Assembly: GCF_017916325.1 (NCBI RefSeq)
Contig: NC_090140.1
Coordinates: 175,001 to 239,000 of the forward strand
DNA length: 64,000 nucleotides
Origin: Leishmania martiniquensis
Lineage: Eukaryota; Euglenozoa; Kinetoplastea; Trypanosomatida; Trypanosomatidae
Direction: 5' to 3'
Part shown: positions 47,501 to 55,952 of the stretch, piece after piece
How the letters are laid out: each line of letters starts with the position of its first letter
How positions within the stretch are numbered: the stretch's first letter is position 1
Translations under genes and position numbers: made by a program
Notes under the pieces: model-generated
Databases searched by the model: none
What the model was told of the DNA's origin: nothing
The model's input: the letters and a program-made list of their open reading frames with translations, nothing else

Positions 47501-50049
47501 ATGGCAAGGGCCGCCCGAACACTGCCGCTCCTGACGCGTTCATCGCTGCTGCGTCAGCAGCCGCAACGGGGCCTTCTGGCATCCACATAGATCTCAACGC
47601 TGTTGACATGGCCGGCCGCACTCCGCTCTTCTACGCCGCCTACATTGGCAACACGACGGCGGTGCAGCTTCTCATGCGCTTCGGCGGCGCGATGCTGCTG
47701 TGTGGTAAGGCGGACAAGGATGGATACACGCCGCTGCATGTCGCGGTTCAGCAGCAGCACGCCGACATTGCGGAGCTGCTCATCCGACACTCGAACCAGT
47801 TGCTGAGTAGCGCCACGGGAGGAGGGCGTGGGCAGCCGGCGGATATCTTCGCGGAGCTTGCCGCCACCACCAACAGCGCGGGGGGTGCGACCGGGCGCCC
47901 CTCGCGCGGAGGAGCCCGGCGCGCCTCGCGCCGCGGCAGCAGCAGCACCTCTTTGGCGGCGAATGGTCACCACAGCACGGGCGGGTTGCTGTCGGCGGGT
48001 ATGCCCGGTATCACCAACCCGGAGCTGCTTGTAAACGTGGAGGCGGAGGAGCGCGTTACGCACATGACAGCGCTCGAAATGGCGATCAAGGCGCAGGATC
48101 TGCAGAAGGGGCAGCTCCTCCGCATTGCCTCGGTGCTGCTCACCGAAGCGCAAGCGAGCCCGCTGCGGCCGAGCGGGCTGCCCAACGGTGGCGCGCTTGT
48201 ACACCGCACCGTCGCCGATGGGGCGGTGGAGATGACGGAGCTGCTCTTGTCGCACTTTGCGGATCCGAACGAGGTGGATGACGCGAACGAAACGCCGCTT
48301 TTTCTTGCGCTCCGACTCGCCCCGCCCGCGCCGGCACCTCAGGCGAACGCAGCAGAGGAGCTGCAGCAGTACCGCCGCCGTCGCGCCTCCCTCCTTCGAG
48401 TTCTCTTGCAGTATGGCGCGACACCCTACGCGCAGAGTGGCGTTCACCTTCAGACGCCAATGCACCTCGCAGCGAGCAGCCTTGGTGACGCGGACGAGGT
48501 CATCCAGCTCATCTTCTACTCGGTCCCCGACACGGGCGGCAGCATCGGTGTCGCGCGGCGGCGGCGCGAGCAGCAAAAGAAGTGCCGAGCGGGGTCGCAC
48601 ACGACGGACGGTATAGACGGGTCGTCACCAGAGGACACCCATTTCCTTGGGCCCAGCGAAGGCGGCAGTAGTAGTGCAAGGAGGCGCCGCAGCAGCAGCG
48701 TCACCGTGTCTGTGCCAGGGCGCAAGAGCCTATTCGAGCGCCGCATACGGGACCGGCGCTCACAACAACAGCAGCAGCAGCGCCGCGCCGCGCCGCCCTC
48801 TTCGTTGCAGGGCAGGGCCTCGAGCACATCCCCGGTGTCCCGCCGCAAGCCGTGGAAAGGTGCTGACGCCCTCTCAGAGAACGAGCGCAGTGGAAGCCTC
48901 GTCGACTTGGATGGGCTCATCGAGGATCAGGCGTCGCTGGCGGAGAGCAGCTTTGGCGCCCGTGAAACACACAACAGCAGCTTTGCCAGCGTAGAGCAGG
49001 CAAGCCCGTCCCAGAGCCTGACGCGCACGGCAGAAGAGCCCGCGCCGCAGGACGAGCACGAACGACTTCTGCAGCGACTGGCGCAATGGCAATGCGCGGA
49101 TCACTTGCTAGAGCCGGAGAAGTACTGGATGCTGACGGATGCCCAGGGCCGAACGCCGCTTCACATCCTCTGCAGTCGCGCTTCGCACGCCCTCCAGCGC
49201 ATGCCAGCTGTCCTGAGGCTTCTCGAAGACCTGCAAGCCGTCACGCGCAACAGCTCGGCAATCGCTGCCATGGAGGCGGGGATCTTGGACGGCGCCCCTG
49301 ATGACGACCATGTGCTTAAGTGGTGCTGGCGTCTCCCCGACGCGCGCGGCTGCACGCCGCTGCACGCAGCAGCGAAAAGCGGCTTCGTGGAAGCGGTGGG
49401 GTGCATTCTTCAGCAGTCTCCGCGAAGCGCCTTCGCCGTGGACATGCAGGGCCGCACACCACTGCACGACTGCATGCTGATGGCCCCCTCGGCAACCGCT
49501 GGCGCGGCCGTCTCTGCTGAGGTGCATGGCGGCCTCGACGAGGAGGCGCAGCACAAGGCAGCTGAAGAGAAGGCGGCGGAAGAGTCTGCCACGCGGCTCC
49601 GCCGCATGCTGTCGCTGCTTCGCAGCGCGGTCGCCGCCGCGGAGAAAGTGACGGTCGGAACGGCGAAGTCGTCGGTGTCGCTGCCGCTGCAGGGGACACC
49701 GCTCCGTCTCGCCGCTGTCAACGTCCTGCCGTCACTCTCGATGAAGACGATCGCGCCAATGAGGAACGCCGCGGCGCCGCACTCCTACATTCAGCGCGCG
49801 GTCGCCTCCCTCGTGCAGCCGTCGTCCATCACAGCTGAGCTGCAGCGTTGGCAGCAGTCGCGTCACTGGGGATGTCCTGCCCTGGCCGTGGAAGGTATAG
49901 GCAGCGGCGGCGCCTCAACCTCGCCGATCCCCGCGAGTGAGTGGAAAGCGTACGCGCAGCTTCCAGATGGGCAAGGGCGGACAGCGTTACTGCTGGCGGC
50001 GGAGGTCGGCAATGCCGTCGCCGCCCGAGAGCTCCTGAAGACCTTCTAG
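44539..50049 (+). CDS. Large ankyrin-repeat protein
   Basis: An 1836-aa protein with dispersed ankyrin repeats. Clear copies include LMEACLACDVAAVRELIERG (about 51-70), LTPLQHAIVDYHPELIRRLL (921-940) with GATAIHYAALCTHAQSVLELL, and AGRTPLFYAAYIGNTTAVQL (1024-1043) with DGYTPLHVAVQQQHADIAEL. Others are ALVHRTVADGAVEMTELLLS (about 1219), TPMHLAASS (about 1310), QGRTPLHILC (1536), GCTPLHAAAKSGFVEAVGCI (about 1604), MQGRTPLHDC and, at the extreme C-terminus, GRTALLLAAEVGNAVAAREL. Degenerate repeats lie in between. Long Ser/Gly/Ala insertions, an acidic stretch (about 838-880) and an Arg/Ser/Gln-rich segment (about 1335-1445) separate the repeat blocks. There is no transmembrane segment or kinase domain. 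It is likely a scaffold; partners are unknown. ATG 44539 is the first ATG after the acceptor. Confidence 0.9.
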   Translation: MASTLLPEKRKGTKAAAGAASHRKGGTNGCGSGGVAHVREGPQHTWSEPLMEACLACDVAAVRELIERGADPVKAREVPPMSYYTGLVIQQLQLRQQCSSEAGPNVVPLATDQPCGDASPQQLGPLNSTSPSPPPAAAAVEAPDSLPPLAAMLLSGLNTPAALEVMQLLMQHGASVNDTFSFSTPPVAAARSDTNVGEDESGGGAAYGGSASGGSGRSKRSHSTAADLKGRLQTGKGKLSAAGVAPPAARASSAAGFAPGGAAVSPPEAPHYEESTVVGSVLHYVVAHGDHAQLMRLLLAAATAPSPSPSLALPHGQQLPADEPRAGGPSSALQSPFPVPLPYSLLPAVEAETVVGALWWYYLQRAGGAADAAGLNGLPSLAISTGAQQPRKSRAVSNAATAPVTLPATAVLAAQAAAPVSACSLVSPSAAEAVLAALQQLLLQRRTSTGGYRGLPILMSAYPQQQQKAEGRSEPGVEAAAGSTRTEGAVAPAGSAATVPCQWWNLASLCDVTGAVSAKDFRHRALLDLGLLDSCGRSAAALALERGDALSVRLLSFFGAHAPFDVPVSASQTRLARACTHGDVARVEALLRQGDSLTQISADGRYTLVHYAAAQPSVLRTLVAHGLSMEIENAFGESALVSLLRHGTARNDSRYVQTLLTLAAAVSSASTDGAASAATASLVNSMSSTTAANAVRFAQLSAAAQRNMILCPPAPMAALIGTATGTAAAHLRAIGNNVSHSLVAQSATGSNSSGGSNVSRPSARQSFLGGREVGTWWSFLPPTATTADVLDTLLRAGAVMHGFVPDEELDLPYVLFAERQASARGWSGCDSGLASAADEDDKVEDEGSSNGSVEEGGSADGEDDYRDSDNDGSGADTGRDRASHRPLSASGATITPALEQRFRGKRRPPRSAPMPARLPMRLTPLQHAIVDYHPELIRRLLIDYRVDPMHRDSQGATAIHYAALCTHAQSVLELLLSPQVLAPNTGGYGKGRPNTAAPDAFIAAASAAATGPSGIHIDLNAVDMAGRTPLFYAAYIGNTTAVQLLMRFGGAMLLCGKADKDGYTPLHVAVQQQHADIAELLIRHSNQLLSSATGGGRGQPADIFAELAATTNSAGGATGRPSRGGARRASRRGSSSTSLAANGHHSTGGLLSAGMPGITNPELLVNVEAEERVTHMTALEMAIKAQDLQKGQLLRIASVLLTEAQASPLRPSGLPNGGALVHRTVADGAVEMTELLLSHFADPNEVDDANETPLFLALRLAPPAPAPQANAAEELQQYRRRRASLLRVLLQYGATPYAQSGVHLQTPMHLAASSLGDADEVIQLIFYSVPDTGGSIGVARRRREQQKKCRAGSHTTDGIDGSSPEDTHFLGPSEGGSSSARRRRSSSVTVSVPGRKSLFERRIRDRRSQQQQQQRRAAPPSSLQGRASSTSPVSRRKPWKGADALSENERSGSLVDLDGLIEDQASLAESSFGARETHNSSFASVEQASPSQSLTRTAEEPAPQDEHERLLQRLAQWQCADHLLEPEKYWMLTDAQGRTPLHILCSRASHALQRMPAVLRLLEDLQAVTRNSSAIAAMEAGILDGAPDDDHVLKWCWRLPDARGCTPLHAAAKSGFVEAVGCILQQSPRSAFAVDMQGRTPLHDCMLMAPSATAGAAVSAEVHGGLDEEAQHKAAEEKAAEESATRLRRMLSLLRSAVAAAEKVTVGTAKSSVSLPLQGTPLRLAAVNVLPSLSMKTIAPMRNAAAPHSYIQRAVASLVQPSSITAELQRWQQSRHWGCPALAVEGIGSGGASTSPIPASEWKAYAQLPDGQGRTALLLAAEVGNAVAARELLKTF

Positions 50050-51305
50050 GAGACGGGTGAAGAGGGAGGCATGCGTGGATGAGTCGCACTACCCGCTGCG
50101 TGGCTTTTCTCTTTGTGTCCCTCTCCACCGATCGCCACTGCCGACCCCTCCCCCCCACACACACACACCTTTGAGAGAGACGGGGACTCTCTCGACTCGC
50201 TCGTTCCCATTCCCGCTGCCTTTTATTCGCGATGTACACGATGCTGACTCGCCCGCCCCATCACCACACACTATCCGCTCGAGCCGGCCTTTCGACTCTC
50301 TGACCATTACGCCGTTGCGCGCGTCCCCCCTCCTCCTCTTCCCTCCTCCTCCCACACACACACACGCCCTCTCTTCCTATATGCAGATGTACATGTGCGC
50401 GTGCGTGTGTGTGTGTATGTGTGTCGCTCCGAAATACGCCTTGAAGGACCTCCTCACTCAGCGCGATGGGCCAACCTCACATGTAATGGTAGCGCACTTT
50501 AACGTGCCCGTTGTGTTGAGGTGGCACTAGCGGCCACGCGGCATCCTTGACGCCCCTGCGTCCTCCCTTGGCCAGCCCCCTCCCCCGCGGACCTTTCATT
50601 ATTCCTCCCGCTCAGGCCATGCGGAGTGTCACGCAACCGCCAGCACTGCTCGCCCCACCGCTCTCTCCTCCTTCGCCGTCTCCTCTGAGATGCACGCTTT
50701 CGTCCCCCGCCGCCACCCCAAATGGGAACGACGAGAAGCGCAGCGGGATCAACCGGGCCCACATGCGCACACGCGCAGCTCTGAGGTGCACCACTGTGAC
50801 TCTGTTTGTGCGCAGCTTCGCTCTCTTGTATCCCCTTCGATCACTGCACCTCTGCCGTGCGTGCCACGCTTCTTCTTCCCTGTCTCCGCCTCGCCCTTTC
50901 CTCGACGCGCTTCCACTTCACGGCGGCCGTTACTCTCTCAGCCACCAGGCGGCGAGGGCTTGTCGCTCACATGCACAGACGTCTACTCATCGTGCCCAGT
51001 TGCTCACGTTTCCGTTGCGTACTCGCCACCACCACCCACATCACACGCGCGCGCCACCTTCACCCCAACCATCCGTCAACCACTTCAGGGCCTGCAACCC
51101 ACTGGCGAGCAAGCAACGGCGCCGCGAAGGGGAGGAGGGTAAGGGCAACAGGGTCGAAGCGGCACGTGTCTGCAGCGTGTTCAGATTTCTCGTGGGGCAC
51201 TCAGCTACTTCACCACGATCACGGCCTCACTTTCTCGCTCCCTCGAGCACTCCCTCTGTGTGTGCGTGCGTGTGTGACTGCACGCTAAGACGTCGATAGG
51301 GGTCA
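50050..51305 (+). other. Intergenic region between the ankyrin and LRR proteins
   Basis: About 1.26 kb with CA runs (50155-50168, 50353-50365), a GT run (50402-50424) and many CT-rich stretches (50323-50350, 50572-50590, 50659-50690, 50860-50905). Overlapping + frames (50547-51299 and others) are His/Ser/Pro-rich UTR-type translations. No gene is supported. Confidence 0.65.
51225..51247 (+). promoter_or_regulatory. Candidate spliced-leader acceptor for the LRR gene
   Basis: CTCACTTTCTCGCTCCCTC ends in GAG at 51247; no ATG lies between it and 51306. Several other pyrimidine tracts upstream could serve instead. Confidence 0.4.
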
Positions 51306-54071
51306 ATGGGTAACCGCCATAGCATCAGCGCACGGTCGCGCGCGTATGTTGGAGACGGCAGCGCTGCCGTGGCAGCGGTGGATGGCATGCCGTCACCGCG
51401 ACCGCCACCGCCGGCTCTGAATGCCTCGCTGATGCGGCCGAGATGGTCGAACAGGCGTCTTTCGGTGGAGCAGGCAGCGGACCTACGCAGTAAGCTGGCG
51501 CTCCTCTACAAGGCACTCGTGGACGCCTACCCGGTAGACGTGACCGAAGAAGATAAAAGGCGGGCGGTGGGAAATGCGGCTGATGAACAGGAAGCGAAAA
51601 GCGGAGCGTCCACCTCGGGCAACGTACCGCGTAGGGGCCCGTCGGCCGAAGAAGCGGCCGCGCTGCTGCTGAAGCCCTTCGAAGAGGTGCACCTCTCCGG
51701 TTACCAACTTGGCGATGCCGCGCTCACGTCGCAAAACCCTCCCGAGCTGCCATCGTTTCTCCTCGTCTTGTCACGGCACGCACGGCTCCGCGTGCTTGAC
51801 TTGAGCTTCAATGGGCTGACGCCGCAGGTCGTGGGGCCCCTCCTACAAGCCATAAGCACTCTGCCGCTGCTGACGGTCCTGAAGCTCAGCGGCAATCAGC
51901 TCGGTTCGGCGCGCTGCGACGACGACAGCGACGTGGACAACAATCTGCACGAAAAGTGGGACTTGTCAGGAGTGAGTGTTGAGGGAGACCCTGGAGATGC
52001 TGTGACTGCGTCTACACGGCTCGGCTGCTGGCTCTCCACGAACCCGGCGCTGCTCGAGTTGGGGTTGTTTCACTGTAATCTGAACGACACCGACGTTCGG
52101 GCGCTGCTCTCCGGCCTTGTGTACCCCCGCAACACGACACTGCAAGCACTGAAGCTCTCCTACAACGCATGTACCTCGCGCAGTGCGCAGATGGCCCTGC
52201 AGCTGGTCACGGCCCTGGGGAACACAACACTGTCCCAGGTGGAGCTAGAGGGCATGGCACCGGTGACACAGGTACGGCTTGAGTACGCGTGCACGGCTGA
52301 CGGCATCTTCCGCTCCGGTAGCACACTCATCCCAGCGCGCGCAGGTACGGCGGCAGCGATCGGTGGCGGCGATAACAACGGCAAAACGGGCACACCGGGT
52401 TCAAGCGCGGCAACTACCGACGTAGTTGACCTGGAGCACCTCCGGCAGCAGCAGCAGCTGCTACTGCAACAGCTGGCCCAGATTCATACGTATCTCACAC
52501 CTGCCCAGGTGGCTCGCTACGAGGGGCGCTGCCGATACCTCGCCGAGGACTTGGACGGGTCGCGTGTTCTTGCTCCGTTGGTCATGCGTGAGCTGGCAGC
52601 GGTGCTGTCCACCCGTCCTCGTCCGCAGCGGCGCGTCGCCGAAGAGGACGGCGTGAGCGAGGCGCTGGATGTCGCCACCCCCACGGCAAGGGAGGTGATA
52701 GCTGCCTCCAGCGCTAGCACAGAAACGCACGCCCGCAGCGGCAGCGACCTTCTCATGCCTGTCGCGGAGGGCGACCTTGATGGCAGCGCCCCGCACAGCG
52801 GTCGTGCCGCACCGTCTCCCGTGACAGCCACCATCACCACGGACTCGGCAGCTGGTCCCTACCAGCCGTCCACCGATGCTGCCGAAGCAGAGTGTGACAG
52901 TCATGCTAACAGCTTTGCTCCACATCTGAGCGCAGCAGGCGCGTCACGCCCACGCACATCTCCCCCGATGCATCTGCGCCGTGGCAGGCTCATCTCCGCA
53001 GTGAGCACGGGCAGCGTATCCGGGTCCTCGCCGGGGCGACGCTATGTTAAGCAGCGCTGGCAACGTGCCCGCACACCGCAAGAGCTACGCGACGCTCGCT
53101 TCGAGACGCCCGATCGGCTGGCTTGTGTTATGGCCGACGCTGAGGCATTCCGCCTTCGCCTGCAGCCTGTGCCACTGGACACACGTGCGCCGCCGTGTGC
53201 CGAGGTCAGCCGACACCGCAGTGGCGCCCACAGTGCGTCGGCGGCGGGAGCGATGCCAACGTGGTACGCCGACGAAGACTTCGTGCTGCGTTCGAATGGA
53301 CTGACGAGGGTGCTCGTCGCGCCGGTGCTCCGTGGTGGAGCAACGGTCTACAACAACGTGGTACTCGAGGATTTGCTGGACCGCTCCCTTCTGCCGTGCT
53401 GGTGCACGCCGCGTCAGACATCTCCCTTGACTGGCATCTTTGCTGGAACGCTGCACTATCACTGTGTGCACGAAGCAACGGCACAGCGACAGAAGCAGCA
53501 GCGCGGCACCTCCTCTGCTGCGCGATCAGTGACTGCGAGAGCGGTGAAGTCAGCCGCCTTAAACACCCCCAAGCCTCGGCTGCTATCGCTGCTGCAGCCT
53601 CAACCCCTGCAGCAGCCACAGCCGACGCCGCCCTCGGAACCGCCGTCCCACGCGGGTGAGAGGATTTACTGTGGATGCCAGGGCACTGGTCATCTCTGCG
53701 TCTCCGCGTGTGTGCTATCAGACGAGGCAGGCGGTGATCGGCGCCGCGACCGCATGCGGGCGACACTGTGCACGAGGGCTGCAAAGCCCATCGGCAAGTC
53801 TGCGGTTGGTGATGGACGTGCGCCGGCGGCCCGCAAGCACAACCACTCGCCTGCGCACGCCCTCGACTGGGCAGCCACCGACTGCAGAGACGCCGACAAT
53901 CTTCACGGTGCCGCCACGACAACGTCACAGCCGATACTACGTCTGCGCACCGTGAAGGCCTCGCACACGGCATGCGGGGGGGTGTCCGCGAAGCTCAACT
54001 GCAACCCGGTGAGTCATTTCACGGCGCAGCACGTTAGCTGTGCATCGGGCATGACACTGGCTGAGCTTTGA
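51306..54071 (+). CDS. Leucine-rich-repeat protein with N-myristoylation signal and Cys/His-rich C-terminus
   Basis: A 921-aa protein. It begins MGNRHS, with Gly2 and Ser6 as in N-myristoylation sites, so membrane attachment is likely. Residues about 130-345 hold leucine-rich repeats of the ribonuclease-inhibitor type: LRVLDLSFNGLTPQVVGPLL, LLTVLKLSGNQLGSA, ALLELGLFHCNLNDTDVRAL and LQALKLSYNACTSRSAQMAL. A Gln/Leu helix follows (LRQQQQLLLQQLAQIHTYL). The middle is Ser/Thr/Ala-rich. The C-terminal third (about 575-800) has a motif-rich block: ARTPQELRDARFETPDRL, then YADEDFVLRSNGL, NNVVLEDLLDRSLLPCWC, LHYHCVHEA and YCGCQGTGHLCVSACV. These Cys and His could bind zinc, although no known finger spacing is evident. 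Function is unknown; a membrane-linked scaffold is plausible. Confidence 0.85.
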   Translation: MGNRHSISARSRAYVGDGSAAVAAVDGMPSPRPPPPALNASLMRPRWSNRRLSVEQAADLRSKLALLYKALVDAYPVDVTEEDKRRAVGNAADEQEAKSGASTSGNVPRRGPSAEEAAALLLKPFEEVHLSGYQLGDAALTSQNPPELPSFLLVLSRHARLRVLDLSFNGLTPQVVGPLLQAISTLPLLTVLKLSGNQLGSARCDDDSDVDNNLHEKWDLSGVSVEGDPGDAVTASTRLGCWLSTNPALLELGLFHCNLNDTDVRALLSGLVYPRNTTLQALKLSYNACTSRSAQMALQLVTALGNTTLSQVELEGMAPVTQVRLEYACTADGIFRSGSTLIPARAGTAAAIGGGDNNGKTGTPGSSAATTDVVDLEHLRQQQQLLLQQLAQIHTYLTPAQVARYEGRCRYLAEDLDGSRVLAPLVMRELAAVLSTRPRPQRRVAEEDGVSEALDVATPTAREVIAASSASTETHARSGSDLLMPVAEGDLDGSAPHSGRAAPSPVTATITTDSAAGPYQPSTDAAEAECDSHANSFAPHLSAAGASRPRTSPPMHLRRGRLISAVSTGSVSGSSPGRRYVKQRWQRARTPQELRDARFETPDRLACVMADAEAFRLRLQPVPLDTRAPPCAEVSRHRSGAHSASAAGAMPTWYADEDFVLRSNGLTRVLVAPVLRGGATVYNNVVLEDLLDRSLLPCWCTPRQTSPLTGIFAGTLHYHCVHEATAQRQKQQRGTSSAARSVTARAVKSAALNTPKPRLLSLLQPQPLQQPQPTPPSEPPSHAGERIYCGCQGTGHLCVSACVLSDEAGGDRRRDRMRATLCTRAAKPIGKSAVGDGRAPAARKHNHSPAHALDWAATDCRDADNLHGAATTTSQPILRLRTVKASHTACGGVSAKLNCNPVSHFTAQHVSCASGMTLAEL

Positions 54072-54183
54072 GCTGGAGAGCGAGACACACACATTCAGAC
54101 ACACACAGATACACACACGCACTGCCACACAGAGGGGAAGCATGTGTGTGTGTGTGTGAATGTGCGTGAGTGAATGTGTGAGT

Positions 54184-54202
54184 GTGGGCCGAACTGTGCT
54201 GA
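54184..54202 (+). repeat. Direct repeat copy 1 (GTGGGCCGAACTGTGCTGA)
   Basis: This 19-nt word recurs exactly at 54419-54437, 235 nt away. Both copies are preceded by similar GTGTGARTGT sequence, and the interval is bracketed by inverted (GT)n/(CA)n-plus-GGGGAAGCATG-like ends (about 54128 and 54475). It looks like a small duplication in the 3'UTR of the LRR gene. Confidence 0.75.
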
Positions 54203-54418
54203 CTTCCCCGTATGTATCCTCCGATGTTTCTTTCTTGTCGCGCTCGCGCCGCCCCATCCCCAACTGCTCCATCGCACCACCTCACCCTCACAATTTTTGC
54301 GTTTCCAAACGCGAGCACCGGAAGAGAGGGGGAGAAGAGGAGGAGGGGGGGAAAGGGCGGGCGCGACGAACGCGCCGCTTTTCTCTTTCGGGCGTGTGAG
54401 TGAGTTGATGTGTGAATG

Positions 54419-54437
54419 TGGGCCGAACTGTGCTGAG
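54419..54437 (+). repeat. Direct repeat copy 2 (GTGGGCCGAACTGTGCTGA)
   Basis: The second exact copy of the 19-nt word at 54184-54202, also preceded by a GTGTGAATGT context. Confidence 0.75.
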
Positions 54438-54589
54438 GGAAGAGGGAGAGCACACAGACACACACACACACACATGCTCCCCCTCTGGTGGGCACACAGC
54501 TCCCGGGTGGCCTCCATCGGAGCCGCCTGCGACAGCGCACACCCTCTGCGCCCTCTCTCCGTATGCGGGGCAGAAAGTCAGCGTGACTC

Positions 54590-54900
54590 AAGGGTGCCTC
54601 AGCCGGCCCTCGCACTGTCCTCGGGTGGGAGCCTCCGCCTCCGCCTCGGCCCCTTCCCTCCCTCCCTCCCTCCCGAGAGGGACGCACCGCGTGGCGACTG
54701 GCATAATGAGCGCGCCTGTGAGGTGGTCTGCGAGGCGGGGGTGGGTGGGCAGAGTTTCACCGAAGGAGTGGCCGCGCTCAGATGACGGAGCGGGCGCGTT
54801 GCTGCAACGAAACGCCACCATGATGGCTTCGCGCCGCCTCGCAGTGCGTGGGCCGCGGGTGGTGGGGGGAAGGGGGAGGAGGCTGCATCGCTGAAGGGGT
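54590..54900 (+). repeat. Possible SIDER-type degenerate retroposon
   Basis: GCCTCAGCCGGCC at 54597-54609 resembles the core CTCAGCCGGCC of the 5' signature shared by trypanosomatid ingi/L1Tc-clade retroposons and their SIDER derivatives, as I recall it. The following 300 nt have more balanced composition than the flanks. No poly-A tail or target-site duplication was recognised, so this stays tentative. Confidence 0.28.
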
Positions 54901-55675
54901 CCAAGTCGATTGTTGCTCGACTCGCGTTCGCTCTCTGCGACGGAGGAACTGAGCAATGGGCGAAGCGGGCAAAGCGCCTTCGCATGCCCACACGGCCTTC
55001 TCGCCGACCTCCCTCCGCCTCCCTCCCACGCGCGCACGGCCACGCTCGCATTCGTTGCTCTCTGCGTACGAGAGAGTCCCCCACCCCCACCCCCGCATCT
55101 TGATGCGTCGCCTCACTGCAAGCCATCTTGCCGCCTGCGTTGACGATGTATGCCATGGGGATGTGAGCGCCACCGTCGCTGCGCGTGGCAACCGTGTGGA
55201 TGTGTGGTGTCCTCCCACTAGAGAGTGCCGCTGTTGGGGCATATGTCTGTGTCCGTCCCCTTCCGCCACCGCCTCCCCCTACCTTCCTGCCCTTCCTCCA
55301 TCGAGCATTTTCTGTTACCAGTGCTCCCCTCTCTCCTCTCCTCTCCTCGCTTGCACACATCACCTAAGCGCACATGTATGCTATCTCGTCTCGGCGCCGC
55401 CCTCCCTCTCATCACCAACACTGTCCCCCCTTCCCCTCTCTCCTCTCTCAGCTCTGCATGTCCCACCCGCCCACCCGCCACGCCACCGCTCCCTCACAGG
55501 TGCGGTGAGCCCGTCGTCAGAGAATGGCGGGGGACCGCCGCGGTGTTGGGAAGAGTCGACGGAGGCGCCCATCGCTCATGGAAGCCGCCCCTCACTCCTC
55601 TGCCTCCCTGCCGCCGCGAGCGACGGCGACGAGCGCACGCACATATGCCCATGTGTCCTACCCACGTGAACATAT

Positions 55676-55813
55676 CCGTCTCTCCCTCCCCATTCCATTC
55701 GCTTCTCACGCACGGGCGCCCCTCGGCTCTACTGTTTCACCCCTCTATCGCCCACACCAACATTCGGCCTCATCCACCATCGCTGCGCCGGCCTCTGCCG
55801 CCCCCACCGACAG
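55676..55813 (+). promoter_or_regulatory. Candidate spliced-leader acceptor region for NTR1
   Basis: CT-rich sequence from about 55676 continues with few purines to the first AG in ACAGAG at 55812-55813. The next ATG is 55953, which supports that start over 55524. Confidence 0.5.
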
Positions 55814-55952
55814 AGAAGAGAAACCGCTCGCGCAGAGAGGGGACGCCGTGACGCTTCGCCAGAGCTGTCGCTGGTTGCTCGTCGAAGCAGGGACAGGTAC
55901 GGCCGCTACCTCACCTCACGTCAGCGACGCCGCCAGCGCCTGCGAGAGCGAG

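Larger units (their letters stand above)
54072..55952 (+). other. 1.9 kb spacer before NTR1
   Basis: It contains CA/GT runs (54085-54118, 54142-54158, 54453-54475), a duplicated GTGGGCCGAACTGTGCTGA word, a possible SIDER-like stretch around 54590-54900, a long purine-rich block (54322-54360) and several CT-rich tracts (55251-55345, 55425-55450, 55676-55700). The NTR1 frame is open back to an ATG at 55524, but that extension is Ser/Pro/His-rich and precedes the best acceptor. No other gene is seen. Confidence 0.6.
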
